From: Mytilus edulis
Lineage: Eukaryota; Mollusca; Bivalvia; Mytilida; Mytilidae
Length of the DNA: 64,000 bases
Assembly: GCF_963676685.1 (NCBI RefSeq)
Contig: NC_092349.1
Span: 41,741,426-41,805,425, forward strand
Direction: 5' to 3'
A program made the translations under genes and the position numbers. The notes beneath the pieces are model-generated. The model searched no databases. It saw only the letters and a list, made by a program, of their open reading frames with translations, and was not told the DNA's origin. Positions 10,791 to 21,053 of the stretch are shown here, piece after piece (position 1 is the stretch's first letter; every line of letters begins with the position of its first letter).

Positions 10791-11352
10791 CCAGTAAATA
10801 ATAAAGAGAGTTATAAGCAAAGGTTGTACTCTGGATACATTTATCGAGGGAGCAGGACAAACGGAAGGAACTTCCTTACAGATGATGGACACGGAAAAAA
10901 TAAACACCACGAGTTCAGCAAATAAAATACAGAGCAACATGTTTTATAACAGAGATCAGGTATCTAAACGTATTAGGATCTATAAAGTGATAGTGATATG
11001 ACGACACTGGCTGAAATTAGTTATTGTGGGGCTGATCATGGCGATGTCAAGGATATGGAAAACAAAGTGGAAGAAATAGTCATTTTCATAAGGATGCTTG
11101 ATAGAAAAGTAAAATAAAGAAAAATATAATAATCTTAAACAGAACAAATATAGAAACAGGAGAAGAAATTGGAAGAAAAAAACAGAAGATACAAATGCAG
11201 ATAAATCACATAACGAAGAGACGAAGATTATTTTTGAGAAACTACCAAACACATAATGAAAATACACAAAGTGGAGACCATACATGGAATGATGTTAATG
11301 CTAAGGTGGAAATCTATTGTAGAACAGATATGAAAGTAAATGATGAGAAACA
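10791..11352. other. A-rich stretch, nothing recognised
   Basis: A-rich on the plus strand, with short frames (for example 11,195-11,413) that run into the neighbouring repeat. No gene can be supported. Confidence 0.45.
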
Positions 11353-11610
11353 AGTGGGTCGATGCCACTATTGGTGGAGTTTTTATTCCCCGAGAGTATC
11401 ACCAGCCCATTAGTTAGCATTGGTAAGGTCAAATTTATAAATTAAATGTTTTCAAAACTTAGAATTTTTTAAATATTAATGCTTTTTAGGAATTGTTGGT
11501 CTCAATGCTCTTCAACTTCGTTCTTTATTTGGCTTTTTTACTCGAGCGTCACTGCTTAGTCTTTTGATAGACGAAAAGCGTGTCTGGTGCAAATACAAAG
11601 TTTCAATCAA
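11353..11610 (+). repeat. Second, degraded copy of the 'CTGGTGGACTAT' repeat family
   Basis: The left end reads 'GGGTCGATGCCACTATTGGT' and 'CCCCGAGAGTATCACCAGCC', aligned with 7,098-7,150. The right end has 'ATGCTCTTCAACTTCGTTC' and 'GATAGACGAAAAGCGTGTCT', features I recall from full-length members in bivalves. Confidence 0.6.
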
Positions 11611-13440
11611 TGTATCTATAATGAGTTAATTTATTAAAGTTTTAAAAAATATATAGGGGAGGACAGTGTAGAAAACAATCAAAATAAAATTGTGTAAACT
11701 GCAGAAAGTAAAATCACAAAAATACTGACCTCCGAGGAAAATTCAAAACGGAAAGTAACTAATTAAAATCGCAAAATTACTTCCAATACTAGTAATGAGT
11801 GAATGTAAAACTGGTATAAGAAATGAGACACCTGGCACAGAAACATTTGTTATTGTTGAGGGAGAAATCTAATCTCTACCATTGATAAGCAAATCAACAC
11901 GTATTGGGCTATGGATGTTAGAGATTAAAGCTGATGATTCTTTGCAAAAGCAAAACATTTAAAAATAACAAACAATGTACTGCCTATGAACTCAGTATTT
12001 TTTAAAACACCATCGATTTACAACAGGATACCCAAGAGCTGAAGGTTTTAAGAAAATCATCAATTAAACATACTAAATAGCAAACTTACAAACGATCAAC
12101 AGTGCAACAACTAAACTAGAGATACTTATGGGTAACCGTTCAACACCTCACCAAGATACAAGAATATATAACAGTGCAAAGGCCTAAACAAACAGACCCA
12201 TTAGGACAAAATTATGGGATATACCGAAAAAATCTGACAAGAATTAAAACAAAAATGAAGATATAAATAAAGAGGTTAAAAGGATGAATACAATGGTAAC
12301 CAAAAGAAAGGTGCCAGAAGGGGCGGATGATAAAGGTAATTAACTACCTCGGAAGACTTCTTTAGAAAAGCAGAGAGAAAACAAACAATGTCAAATTAGT
12401 GGTTTAGGGTTCCAAAAATTAAAAAGAAGAACAAGTTGCTAGACCAAAAACAGAAGGACGCGCACCTCCACATTTTGAAGATTATGTTATGTGATTACAG
12501 GTGAATTACAGGGAATATATGAACTTTATTTCAATAACAAAAGTATTAGTGAACATTACAAAGATATAATTTATACACATTTTATTTCTCACTTTTCAGT
12601 TTAAATTTATATTATTTTTTATTTCAAAGTTGAGGATGACTGTCATATATTTGATTATTACAAGAACGTTCTATATATATATAAACCTTCGAGACATTAC
12701 ATTATTACATAACTTCGCTCCGGTGATGCGAGTGGTATATTTGGTAGCCAATATTAAAATATAATCTGTATAATTAAGTTTTACTCTGATCTTTAATCTC
12801 TGACATTAGTTTATCGTTTGGTCGTCTTGCTTTCTGTTAAAAAAGAACAATGTCTATTTATTCTTTAATCTTGAACAGTAACCACGTTCACCTGCAATGA
12901 AACATGAACCCTTCGTAGCATCTATAAGCACTGTTGAGTCTATAGTTAGATACAAAAAATGTACATAGATAATTATAACCCTCTATCTCCCCCCAAGTTT
13001 TTGGCTACTGTGATGTTCCATTAAAGGTGGCAAAAACTTGTTCACTGGGTTTTTTTACTAAGATAATATTCACACTAATCTCTGTTATTTGAAATGCAAA
13101 AAGAAACATCCACAAAGTCATTGTCATAATTGTTAATCCATATCATAATCCGAATGCCAGACATCGAAGGTAGATTATGAGTCCGGCTGCTCCGTTTGAG
13201 AATCGTTCAACCATTGACGAGTTTGGGAATCAGTCAACTACCGGAATGACAAGGTAACAAATCCCTTCGATTAGGAAAAGTTAGAACAGACACATAGTCT
13301 GGTGACATCAGAGGTGTGAGTGGAGCACTAGGGTTATAAGGTGTTATCTGATTACAATGGTCGCACCTGGTTCTTTGTGCTGAAATTGATACCTTACCAA
13401 AAGACTGAAGATTCTGCTCTAGAAATGATTGAATGTAAAA
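11611..13440. other. 1.8 kb without recognised gene
   Basis: Apart from a reverse-oriented repeat fragment at 11,706-11,757 (matching 10,105-10,157), I see only AT-rich sequence. The short frame at 13,234-13,506 on the minus strand reads into the tRNA pseudogene at the array edge and is not a gene. Confidence 0.4.
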
Positions 13441-13501
13441 CAATGGATAAGGCACCGGCCTCCAAAGCCGGGGATTGCGGGTTCGAGTCCCGTCGGAGGT
13501 A
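13441..13501 (+). pseudogene. 5'-truncated tRNA-Arg pseudogene with altered anticodon
   Basis: Only tRNA positions 13-73 are present; the acceptor 5' strand and half of the D-arm, including most of the A box, are missing. The B box GGTTCGAGTCC is intact. Base 36 (13,464) is A instead of T, turning the anticodon triplet from CCT to CCA. Without its 5' half the molecule cannot fold, so the change is neutral decay and not a new tRNA-Trp. Confidence 0.9.
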
Positions 13502-13677
13502 GACAATTTTTACTAGCGTTACAACATATTCTGCCTAAATGCACTTTTTCACAAAGATCCGTTGAAAAAAATGCTGTTATTGTAGCTACATAACGGCATT
13601 TGAAATTAATTTTGTGCTTCGAAAGACTTACCAAACATGCAGCCAATAACCTTTCAGCGTCCTCGAATTCACCCTAG
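13441..13677 (+). repeat. Truncated left-edge unit of the 5S/tRNA array
   Basis: Similarity to the array unit starts abruptly at 13,441, inside the tRNA D-arm, and continues to the LTR element insertion at 13,677. It then resumes at 15,570. The edge unit differs from the rest at several bases, for example 'GCAGCCAATAACC' with an extra AT and 'ACGATGGTAAAC' (15,652-15,663) instead of 'ACGATTGTAAAC'. Confidence 0.9.
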
Positions 13678-14147
13678 TATGACCGGACAATTTGGACAGT
13701 GCAATGAAATTAGTTTTTTAGACAATATTTAATTGTTTTAATGTATATTTAGGTTTTGCATTTATTTTATTATTCTAGACTTTGTCGTAAATTCAGGCAT
13801 ACGTGTTTTACACGGATTATGTGTCATAATCTTGGACAAAGGTCTTAAATGCATTTACTCAATTTATTTCATTATTTATTCTCTGTGACAGTTTGGACTA
13901 CAATTTACAAATACGTGTCGGACACTAATTACGCTTTTAATCTATTGTCATTTCTTATTTGTCATCTGTTAATTTTCTTAATCCTTTAATTGATTGTGCT
14001 TATATATATTGTTATTGTTTGTATGTTACATTACATTTAGTTTGGAGTTTGTTGTTCGGTTTTGCCGGACTGCTGAAATAAAAGTTTAAGGAGCGAATCT
14101 TCCTTCTTGATTTACATTTAGTCGAATAGCCATTTTACCCGGCTATA
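13678..14147 (+). repeat. 5' LTR
   Basis: The LTR is 470 bp, identical in length to the 3' LTR. It carries a TATA-like run (TTATATATATT, 14,000-14,010) and a polyadenylation signal AATAAA at 14,077-14,082, in the order expected for an LTR with promoter followed by R region. Confidence 0.88.
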
Positions 14148-14149
14148 TC

Positions 14150-14158
14150 TGGTGTTAG
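14150..14158 (+). promoter_or_regulatory. Possible primer-binding site (tRNA-Leu-like)
   Basis: Two bases after the 5' LTR the sequence is TGGTGTTAG. A PBS normally starts with TGG, the complement of the tRNA CCA end, and many animal LTR elements use a tRNA-Leu site beginning TGGTGTCAG. The match is short and the following bases diverge, so this is tentative. Confidence 0.4.
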
Positions 14159-14228
14159 GACATACGGGCAACGCATCTATCGGATACCTTGTTCTACCTG
14201 TGAAGCTGATCCCCCAGCAAACAGAAAA

Positions 14229-15053
14229 ATGGATACGCAGAGAAACAGAAATTTCGGCCGAGACTGGAGATACCAGATGCCTGATCATGGAACTACCTGT
14301 CAGACAAGAAATTTTCAACATATGGACAACTGCCTATGTAAGTTTTGTGGAAAAACTGTTAACAACCATTTTCATTTTGAACAATGTATAGCAAAAACAT
14401 CGTTTTGCTATAAGTGCAGAAATTTTGGACATTTCGCCAGAATGTGTAGTTTTCACAGACAACCGGACGTGAAAGTTGTCAAAGTTAAATCGAAATCAAA
14501 ATTACGCCGCGACGCAGAAAGGATGAGGATATTCAAAGAAAATAAAGCTATGTCAATTTTTCCATGTGCGGAACTGAATACAATAGAACTGATGGATTTC
14601 TTTCCAACCTTAAATTATGATAAAGAATTCATTGACAACGTAAGACTCAGGCACGACCGAGTGCAATCAGAGAGAGTTAAATTTGAAATTAAAAGTGTGC
14701 ATTATGAGAAAAAGTTCAAAGATATAAATCAAAAGCATTCCAGTGTCGTTAGCAATTTAGAAAAACTTAAAAAGCAAAACGCAGATGACCAAAAAGAAAT
14801 GGAAAAATTACAGGAACGCAATACGGATCTTAAAGAAGCTTATTCTCGGATATACGATCAAAGATGTAAAGCCATCGACCAGCAATATCAATTACAGCGC
14901 GACAAAGAACGTATGTTGAATCGCATTACAACACTAGAAGACGAACTGGACAATATTCGGAAAAATACAAGAGAAGATAATTATTCAAATCAAAACTATC
15001 GTTACAGAGGACGCTACAATCATAGAAGAAACTTTAGGAACAATTTCAGTTGA
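14229..15053 (+). CDS. Gag-like zinc-knuckle and coiled-coil protein
   Basis: An uninterrupted 274-residue frame fills most of the element's interior. Residues 35-53 form a Cys/His cluster (C37, C40, H47/H49, C53) and residues 60-73 form a canonical CX2CX4HX4C zinc knuckle (C60, C63, H68, C73), the RNA-binding motif of retroviral-type nucleocapsids. Residues about 82-103 are very basic. Residues about 140-245 are rich in K, E, Q and L with heptad-like spacing, a probable coiled coil. The last 20 residues are Arg/Tyr/Asn-rich. The zinc knuckle comes before the coiled coil, the reverse of usual Gag order. ATG 14,229 is the first in frame, 81 bases after the LTR. Its likely role is RNA packaging for the element; that is inference. 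No enzyme follows; the stop is 46 bases before the 3' LTR. Confidence is high that it is translated sequence and moderate that it is Gag. Confidence 0.8.
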   Translation: MDTQRNRNFGRDWRYQMPDHGTTCQTRNFQHMDNCLCKFCGKTVNNHFHFEQCIAKTSFCYKCRNFGHFARMCSFHRQPDVKVVKVKSKSKLRRDAERMRIFKENKAMSIFPCAELNTIELMDFFPTLNYDKEFIDNVRLRHDRVQSERVKFEIKSVHYEKKFKDINQKHSSVVSNLEKLKKQNADDQKEMEKLQERNTDLKEAYSRIYDQRCKAIDQQYQLQRDKERMLNRITTLEDELDNIRKNTREDNYSNQNYRYRGRYNHRRNFRNNFS

Positions 15054-15099
15054 ATATGATATTAAGACCCGGGACGTGTCTTCAGAGGCCGCGGGAATA

Positions 15100-15569
15100 T
15101 ATGACCGGACAATTTGGACAGTGCAATGAAATTAGTTTTTTAGACAATATTTAATTGTTTTAATGTATATTTAGGTTTTGCATTTATTTTATTATTCTAG
15201 ACTTTGTCGTAAATTCAGGCATAAGTGTTTTACACGGATTATGTGTCATAATCTTGGACAAAGGTCTTAAATGCATTTACTCAATTTATTTCATTATTTA
15301 TTCTCTGTGACAGTTTGGACTACAATTTACAAATACGTGTCGGACACTAATTACGCTTTTAATCTATTGTCATTTCTTATTTGTCATCTGTTAATTTTCT
15401 TAATCCTTTAATTGATTGTGCTTATATATATTGTTATTGTTTGTATGTTACATTACATTTAGTTTGGAGTTTGTTGTTCGGTCTTGCCGGACTGCTGAAA
15501 TAAAAGTTTAAGGAGCGAATCTTCCTTCTTGATTTACATTTAGTCGAATAGCCATTTCACCCGGCTATA
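15100..15569 (+). repeat. 3' LTR
   Basis: This matches the 5' LTR over its full length with three substitutions. The sequence just before it (GAGGCCGCGGGAATA) is only weakly purine-rich, so a polypurine tract is not obvious. It is followed directly by the second CTAG and the continuation of the array unit. Confidence 0.88.
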
Positions 15570-15898
15570 CTAGCGTCGCTATGACAATATTCGACAATGG
15601 AGAGGATCGACGTACTTCCTTGTGAAGTCAGACTTCAGTCAAAGCGCAAATTAACGATGGTAAACTGAAAATTTCGTGTTTTTTCCTAATTTGACAAATT
15701 TACCGGTAAAGTTATATTCGTTCGTTACGACTTGTAGTGACTTAGGAATTCGTCTGTCGACCTTTTTATAACAGTTTTATCAAGGTAAATATGAACATGC
15801 CGCGGGACAAAATAAAATGAAGGTCCCGGGAAAATGAAAATAAGAGGACAGGTGAAGGAGCTAGAAGAAGATATATAGGAACACACAGAGAAAATTAT

Positions 15899-15903
15899 AA
15901 AAA
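15899..15903 (-). terminator. Pol III terminator of the 5S gene (unit 1)
   Basis: Five T on the minus strand, five bases past the 5S 3' end (GTAGAC ATTCC TTTTT). The same T5 follows every 5S gene in the array. Confidence 0.8.
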
Positions 15904-15908
15904 GGAAT

Positions 15909-16026
15909 GTCTACAACACCCGGTATTCCCAGGCGGTCACCCATCCAAGTACTAACCGAGCTCGACGCTGCTTAACTGCGGTGATCGGACGAGAACCGGT
16001 GTTTTCAGCGTGATATGGTCGTAGAC
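15909..16026 (-). rRNA. 5S ribosomal RNA, unit 1
   Basis: This is the RNA component of the large ribosomal subunit, transcribed by Pol III. On the minus strand it runs 118 bases from GTCTACGACCATATC to GGGTGTTGTAGAC. The ends pair to form helix I (GTCTAC with GTAGAC). The internal control region is recognisable (AGTTAAGCAGCGTCG; GGTTAGTACTTGGATGGG; GACCGCCTGGGAATACC), which is diagnostic of metazoan 5S. It lies head to head with the tRNA-Arg gene, 302 bp between 5' ends. The upstream sequence of this copy differs slightly from the array consensus. Confidence 0.96.
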
Positions 16027-16048
16027 ACTAAGGTGACTAAAATAAAGG

Positions 16049-16056
16049 AATATAAA
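16049..16056 (-). promoter_or_regulatory. TATA-like upstream element of the 5S gene (unit 1)
   Basis: TTTATATT occupies -30 to -23 from the 5S start on the minus strand. Upstream TATA-like boxes near -28 are known to assist the internal 5S promoter in several invertebrates. It is preserved in every unit except in the two 5S copies whose upstream DNA has been replaced by a transposon (45,942 and 55,699). Confidence 0.6.
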
Positions 16057-16328
16057 GCTAAGAAACGCGGGAAGTATATGGAATCATCACTTTGATATTG
16101 AAATAGAAACTGTTTTCGACATGAGATTTTTATACAGAAAACTTATGAAACGGATGAAATTTATACAGATATGAGATCAATCGATGAAATACAGTTTGCC
16201 ATTTGTAGTTTCTGTCCTCCATAATTTTAATTTTCAAGTTCACTAGAAAGTTGATTTCAAGGATATGTGCGAATTTACAGAAACGACGTCCACGAATTAC
16301 ATGGGTATTAAAATGCACAACTACATAC

Positions 16329-16401
16329 GCCTCCGTGGCCCAATGGATAAGGCACCGGCCTCCTAAGCCGGGGATTGCGGGTTCGAGTCCCGTCGGAGGT
16401 A
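16329..16401 (+). tRNA. tRNA-Arg(CCT), unit 1
   Basis: The 73-base gene folds as a full cloverleaf: acceptor GCCTCCG with CGGAGGT (one G-U pair), anticodon stem CCGGC/GCCGG with loop CTCCTAA (anticodon CCT, decoding AGG), and T-stem GCGGG/CCCGT. The discriminator is A. The A box TGGCCCAATGG and the B box GGTTCGAGTCC are intact. It is a close match to animal tRNA-Arg-CCT. No intron is present. Confidence 0.96.
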
Positions 16402-16406
16402 GACAA

Positions 16407-16411
16407 TTTTT
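16407..16411 (+). terminator. Pol III terminator of the tRNA-Arg gene (unit 1)
   Basis: TTTTT lies five bases after the tRNA end (GACAATTTTTAC). It is conserved in all units, including the truncated copies. Confidence 0.8.
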
Positions 16412-16911
16412 ACTAGCGTTACAACATATTCTGCCTAAATGCACTTTTTCACAAAGATCCGTTGAAAAAAATGCTGTTATTGTAGCTACATAACGGCATT
16501 TGAAATTAATTTTGTGCTTCGAAAGACTTACCAAACATGCAGCCATAACCTTTCAGCGTCCTCGAATTCACCCTAGCGTCGCTATGACAATATTCGACAA
16601 TGGAGAGGATCGACGTACTTCCTTGTGAAGTCAGACTTCAGTCAAAGCGCAAATAAACGATTGTAAACTGAAAATTTCGTGTTTTTTCCTAATTTGACAA
16701 ATTTACCGGTAAAGTTATATTCGTTCGTTACGACTTGTAGTGACTTAGGAATTCGTCTGTCGACCTTTTTATAACAGTTTTATCAAGGTAAATATGAACA
16801 TGCCGCGGGACAAAATAAAATGAAAGTCCCGGGAAAATGAAAATAAGAGGACAGGTGAAGGAGCTAGAAGAAGATATATAGGAACACACAGAGAAAATTA
16901 TAAAAAGGAAT

Positions 16912-17029
16912 GTCTACAACACCCGGTATTCCCAGGCGGTCACCCATCCAAGTACTAACCGAGCTCGACGCTGCTTAACTGCGGTGATCGGACGAGAACC
17001 GGTGTTTTCAGCGTGATATGGTCGTAGAC
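16912..17029 (-). rRNA. 5S ribosomal RNA, unit 2
   Basis: No difference from unit 1 noticed in the gene. The -10 region reads GTGAGTAAAA on the plus strand. Confidence 0.96.
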
Positions 17030-17331
17030 ACTAAGGTGAGTAAAATAAAGGAATATAAAGCTAAGAAACGCGGGAAGTATATGGAATCATCACTTTGATA
17101 TTGAAATAGAAACTGTTTTCGACATGAGATTTTTATACAGAAAACTTATGAAACGGATGAAATTTATACAGATATGAGATCAATCGATGAAATACAGTTT
17201 GCCATTTGTAGTTTCTGTCCTCCATAATTTTAATTTTCAAGTTCACTAGAAAGTTGATTTCAAGGATATGTGCGAATTTACAGAAACGACGTCCACGAAT
17301 TACATGGGTATTAAAATGCACAACTACATAC

Positions 17332-17404
17332 GCCTCCGTGGCCCAATGGATAAGGCACCGGCCTCCTAAGCCGGGGATTGCGGGTTCGAGTCCCGTCGGA
17401 GGTA
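17332..17404 (+). tRNA. tRNA-Arg(CCT), unit 2
   Basis: Intact cloverleaf. This is the last unit with the short TATATGG spacer (302 bp between the divergent 5' ends). Confidence 0.96.
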
Positions 17405-17914
17405 GACAATTTTTACTAGCGTTACAACATATTCTGCCTAAATGCACTTTTTCACAAAGATCCGTTGAAAAAAATGCTGTTATTGTAGCTACATAACGGC
17501 ATTTGAAATTAATTTTGTGCTTCGAAAGACTTACCAAACATGCAGCCATAACCTTTCAGCGTCCTCGAATTCACCCTAGCGTCGCTATGACAATATTCGA
17601 CAATGGAGAGGATCGACGTACTTCCTTGTGAAGTCAGACTTCAGTCAAAGCGCAAATTAACGATTGTAAACTGAAAATTTCGTGTTTTTTCCTAATTTGA
17701 CAAATTTACCGGTAAAGTTATATTCGTTCGTTACGACTTGTAGTGACTTAGGAATTCGTCTGTCGACCTTTTTATAACAGTTTTATCAAGGTAAATATGA
17801 ACATGCCGCGGGACAAAATAAAATGAAGGTCCCGGGAAAATGAAAATAAGAGGACAGGTGAAGGAGCTAGAAGAAGATATATAGGAACACACAGAGAAAA
17901 TTATAAAAAGGAAT

Positions 17915-18032
17915 GTCTACAACACCCGGTATTCCCAGGCGGTCACCCATCCAAGTACTAACCGAGCTCGACGCTGCTTAACTGCGGTGATCGGACGAGA
18001 ACCGGTGTTTTCAGCGTGATATGGTCGTAGAC
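17915..18032 (-). rRNA. 5S ribosomal RNA, unit 3
   Basis: Gene as in unit 1. This is the first copy with the array-consensus upstream GTGAGCAAAA and the 306-bp divergent spacer. Confidence 0.96.
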
Positions 18033-18338
18033 ACTAAGGTGAGCAAAATAAAGGAATATAAAGCTAAGAAACGCGGGAAGTATATATATGGAATCATCAC
18101 TTTGATATTGAAATAGAAACTGTTTTCGACATGAGATTTTTATACAGAAAACTTATGAAACGGATGAAATTTATACAGATATGAGATCAATCGATGAAAT
18201 ACAGTTTGCCATTTGTAGTTTCTGTCCTCCATAATTTTAATTTTCAAGTTCACTAGAAAGTTGATTTCAAGGATATGTGCGAATTTACAGAAACGACGTC
18301 CACGAATTACATGGGTATTAAAATGCACAACTACATAC

Positions 18339-18411
18339 GCCTCCGTGGCCCAATGGATAAGGCACCGGCCTCCTAAGCCGGGGATTGCGGGTTCGAGTCC
18401 CGTCGGAGGTA
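18339..18411 (+). tRNA. tRNA-Arg(CCT), unit 3
   Basis: Intact. The upstream spacer carries the T variant (TAATTTTAATTTTC), shared with units 1, 2, 5, 6, 7 and 9. Confidence 0.96.
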
Positions 18412-18921
18412 GACAATTTTTACTAGCGTTACAACATATTCTGCCTAAATGCACTTTTTCACAAAGATCCGTTGAAAAAAATGCTGTTATTGTAGCTACA
18501 TAACGGCATTTGAAATTAATTTTGTGCTTCGAAAGACTTACCAAACATGCAGCCATAACCTTTCAGCGTCCTCGAATTCACCCTAGCGTCGCTATGACAA
18601 TATTCGACAATGGAGAGGATCGACGTACTTCCTTGTGAAGTCAGACTTCAGTCAAAGCGCAAATTAACGATTGTAAACTGAAAATTTCGTGTTTTTTCCT
18701 AATTTGACAAATTTACCGGTAAAGTTATATTCGTTCGTTACGACTTGTAGTGACTTAGGAATTCGTCTGTCGACCTTTTTATAACAGTTTTATCAAGGTA
18801 AATATGAACATGCCGCGGGACAAAATAAAATGAAGGTCCCGGGAAAATGAAAATAAGAGGACAGGTGAAGGAGCTAGAAGAAGATATATAGGAACACACA
18901 GAGAAAATTATAAAAAGGAAT

Positions 18922-19039
18922 GTCTACAACACCCGGTATTCCCAGGCGGTCACCCATCCAAGTACTAACCGAGCTCGACGCTGCTTAACTGCGGTGATCG
19001 GACGAGAACCGGTGTTTTCAGCGTGATATGGTCGTAGAC
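18922..19039 (-). rRNA. 5S ribosomal RNA, unit 4
   Basis: Gene unchanged from unit 1. Confidence 0.96.
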
Positions 19040-19345
19040 ACTAAGGTGAGCAAAATAAAGGAATATAAAGCTAAGAAACGCGGGAAGTATATATATGGAA
19101 TCATCACTTTGATATTGAAATAGAAACTGTTTTCGACATGAGATTTTTATACAGAAAACTTATGAAACGGATGAAATTTATACAGATATGAGATCAATCG
19201 ATGAAATACAGTTTGCCATTTGTAGTTTCTGTCCTCCATAATTTCAATTTTCAAGTTCACTAGAAAGTTGATTTCAAGGATATGTGCGAATTTACAGAAA
19301 CGACGTCCACGAATTACATGGGTATTAAAATGCACAACTACATAC

Positions 19346-19418
19346 GCCTCCGTGGCCCAATGGATAAGGCACCGGCCTCCTAAGCCGGGGATTGCGGGTT
19401 CGAGTCCCGTCGGAGGTA
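19346..19418 (+). tRNA. tRNA-Arg(CCT), unit 4
   Basis: Intact. This is the first unit with the C variant in the upstream spacer (TAATTTCAATTTTC), the form that dominates the interior. Confidence 0.96.
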
Positions 19419-19928
19419 GACAATTTTTACTAGCGTTACAACATATTCTGCCTAAATGCACTTTTTCACAAAGATCCGTTGAAAAAAATGCTGTTATTGT
19501 AGCTACATAACGGCATTTGAAATTAATTTTGTGCTTCGAAAGACTTACCAAACATGCAGCCATAACCTTTCAGCGTCCTCGAATTCACCCTAGCGTCGCT
19601 ATGACAATATTCGACAATGGAGAGGATCGACGTACTTCCTTGTGAAGTCAGACTTCAGTCAAAGCGCAAATTAACGATTGTAAACTGAAAATTTCGTGTT
19701 TTTTCCTAATTTGACAAATTTACCGGTAAAGTTATATTCGTTCGTTACGACTTGTAGTGACTTAGGAATTCGTCTGTCGACCTTTTTATAACAGTTTTAT
19801 CAAGGTAAATATGAACATGCCGCGGGACAAAATAAAATGAAGGTCCCGGGAAAATGAAAATAAGAGGACAGGTGAAGGAGCTAGAAGAAGATATATAGGA
19901 ACACACAGAGAAAATTATAAAAAGGAAT

Positions 19929-20046
19929 GTCTACAACACCCGGTATTCCCAGGCGGTCACCCATCCAAGTACTAACCGAGCTCGACGTTGCTTAACTGCG
20001 GTGATCGGACGAGAACCGGTGTTTTCAGCGTGATATGGTCGTAGAC
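19929..20046 (-). rRNA. 5S ribosomal RNA, unit 5 (G59A variant)
   Basis: One substitution at 19,988 gives A instead of G at 5S position 59 (AAGCAACGTCG instead of AAGCAGCGTCG), inside the internal promoter region. The rest of the gene matches its neighbours, so it may still be active. Confidence 0.94.
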
Positions 20047-20352
20047 ACTAAGGTGAGCAAAATAAAGGAATATAAAGCTAAGAAACGCGGGAAGTATATA
20101 TATGGAATCATCACTTTGATATTGAAATAGAAACTGTTTTCGACATGAGATTTTTATACAGAAAACTTATGAAACGGATGAAATTTATACAGATATGAGA
20201 TCAATCGATGAAATACAGTTTGCCATTTGTAGTTTCTGTCCTCCATAATTTTAATTTTCAAGTTCACTAGAAAGTTGATTTCAAGGATATGTGCGAATTT
20301 ACAGAAACGACGTCCACGAATTACATGGGTATTAAAATGCACAACTACATAC

Positions 20353-20425
20353 GCCTCCGTGGCCCAATGGATAAGGCACCGGCCTCCTAAGCCGGGGATT
20401 GCGGGTTCGAGTCCCGTCGGAGGTA
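20353..20425 (+). tRNA. tRNA-Arg(CCT), unit 5
   Basis: Intact. Its 3' spacer has ATAATGGCATTT, where most units have ATAACGGCATTT. Confidence 0.96.
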
Positions 20426-20935
20426 GACAATTTTTACTAGCGTTACAACATATTCTGCCTAAATGCACTTTTTCACAAAGATCCGTTGAAAAAAATGCTG
20501 TTATTGTAGCTACATAATGGCATTTGAAATTAATTTTGTGCTTCGAAAGACTTACCAAACATGCAGCCATAACCTTTCAGCGTCCTCGAATTCACCCTAG
20601 CGTCGCTATGACAATATTCGACAATGGAGAGGATCGACGTACTTCCTTGTGAAGTCAGACTTCAGTCAAAGCGCAAATTAACGATTGTAAACTGAAAATT
20701 TCGTGTTTTTTCCTAATTTGACAAATTTACCGGTAAAGTTATATTCGTTCGTTACGACTTGTAGTGACTTAGGAATTCGTCTGTCGACCTTTTTATAACA
20801 GTTTTATCAAGGTAAATATGAACATGCCGCGGGACAAAATAAAATGAAGGTCCCGGGAAAATGAAAATAAGAGGACAGGTGAAGGAGCTAGAAGAAGATA
20901 TATAGGAACACACAGAGAAAATTATAAAAAGGAAT

Positions 20936-21053
20936 GTCTACAACACCCGGTATTCCCAGGCGGTCACCCATCCAAGTACTAACCGAGCTCGACGCTGCTT
21001 AACTGCGGTGATCGGACGAGAACCGGTGTTTTCAGCGTGATATGGTCGTAGAC
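20936..21053 (-). rRNA. 5S ribosomal RNA, unit 6
   Basis: Unchanged gene. It is the last 5S before the retroposon insertion. Confidence 0.96.

Larger units (their letters stand above)
13678..15569 (+). mobile_element. Gag-only LTR retrotransposon (non-autonomous)
   Basis: This 1,892-bp element has two 470-bp direct LTRs, a single internal ORF with Gag features and a CTAG target duplication (13,674-13,677 and 15,570-15,573) in the spacer of the array's edge unit. Its ends read TATGACCGG and CCGGCTATA, a short imperfect inverted pair, not the common TG..CA. The LTRs differ at three positions (13,802/15,224, 14,061/15,483, 14,136/15,558), so the insertion is recent. No protease, reverse transcriptase, RNase H or integrase can be found in about 950 bp of internal sequence, so mobility would need enzymes in trans. 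The layout resembles the TR-GAG class described in plants. Confidence 0.88.

Noticed and set aside
10454-10940. Overlapping frames on both strands near 10.5-10.9 kb
   Set aside because: They are translations of the PLE tail and the 145-bp module, which recurs at other places in the window.
13441-13501. A tRNA-Trp (anticodon CCA) at the array edge
   Set aside because: The 5' 12 bases are missing, so no acceptor stem or complete A box exists; it is a truncated tRNA-Arg with one base change.
14152-14391. Second overlapping frame at the start of the LTR element's interior
   Set aside because: It overlaps the zinc-knuckle frame, contains no motif and ends early; the 274-residue frame is the coding one.
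16130-16546. 138-codon minus-strand frame and 80-codon plus-strand frame repeated in nearly every unit as a candidate novel gene family
   Set aside because: Both cross the tRNA-Arg gene and their central peptides are translations of it. The start and end lie in noncoding spacer, and the copies are conserved only because the array is.
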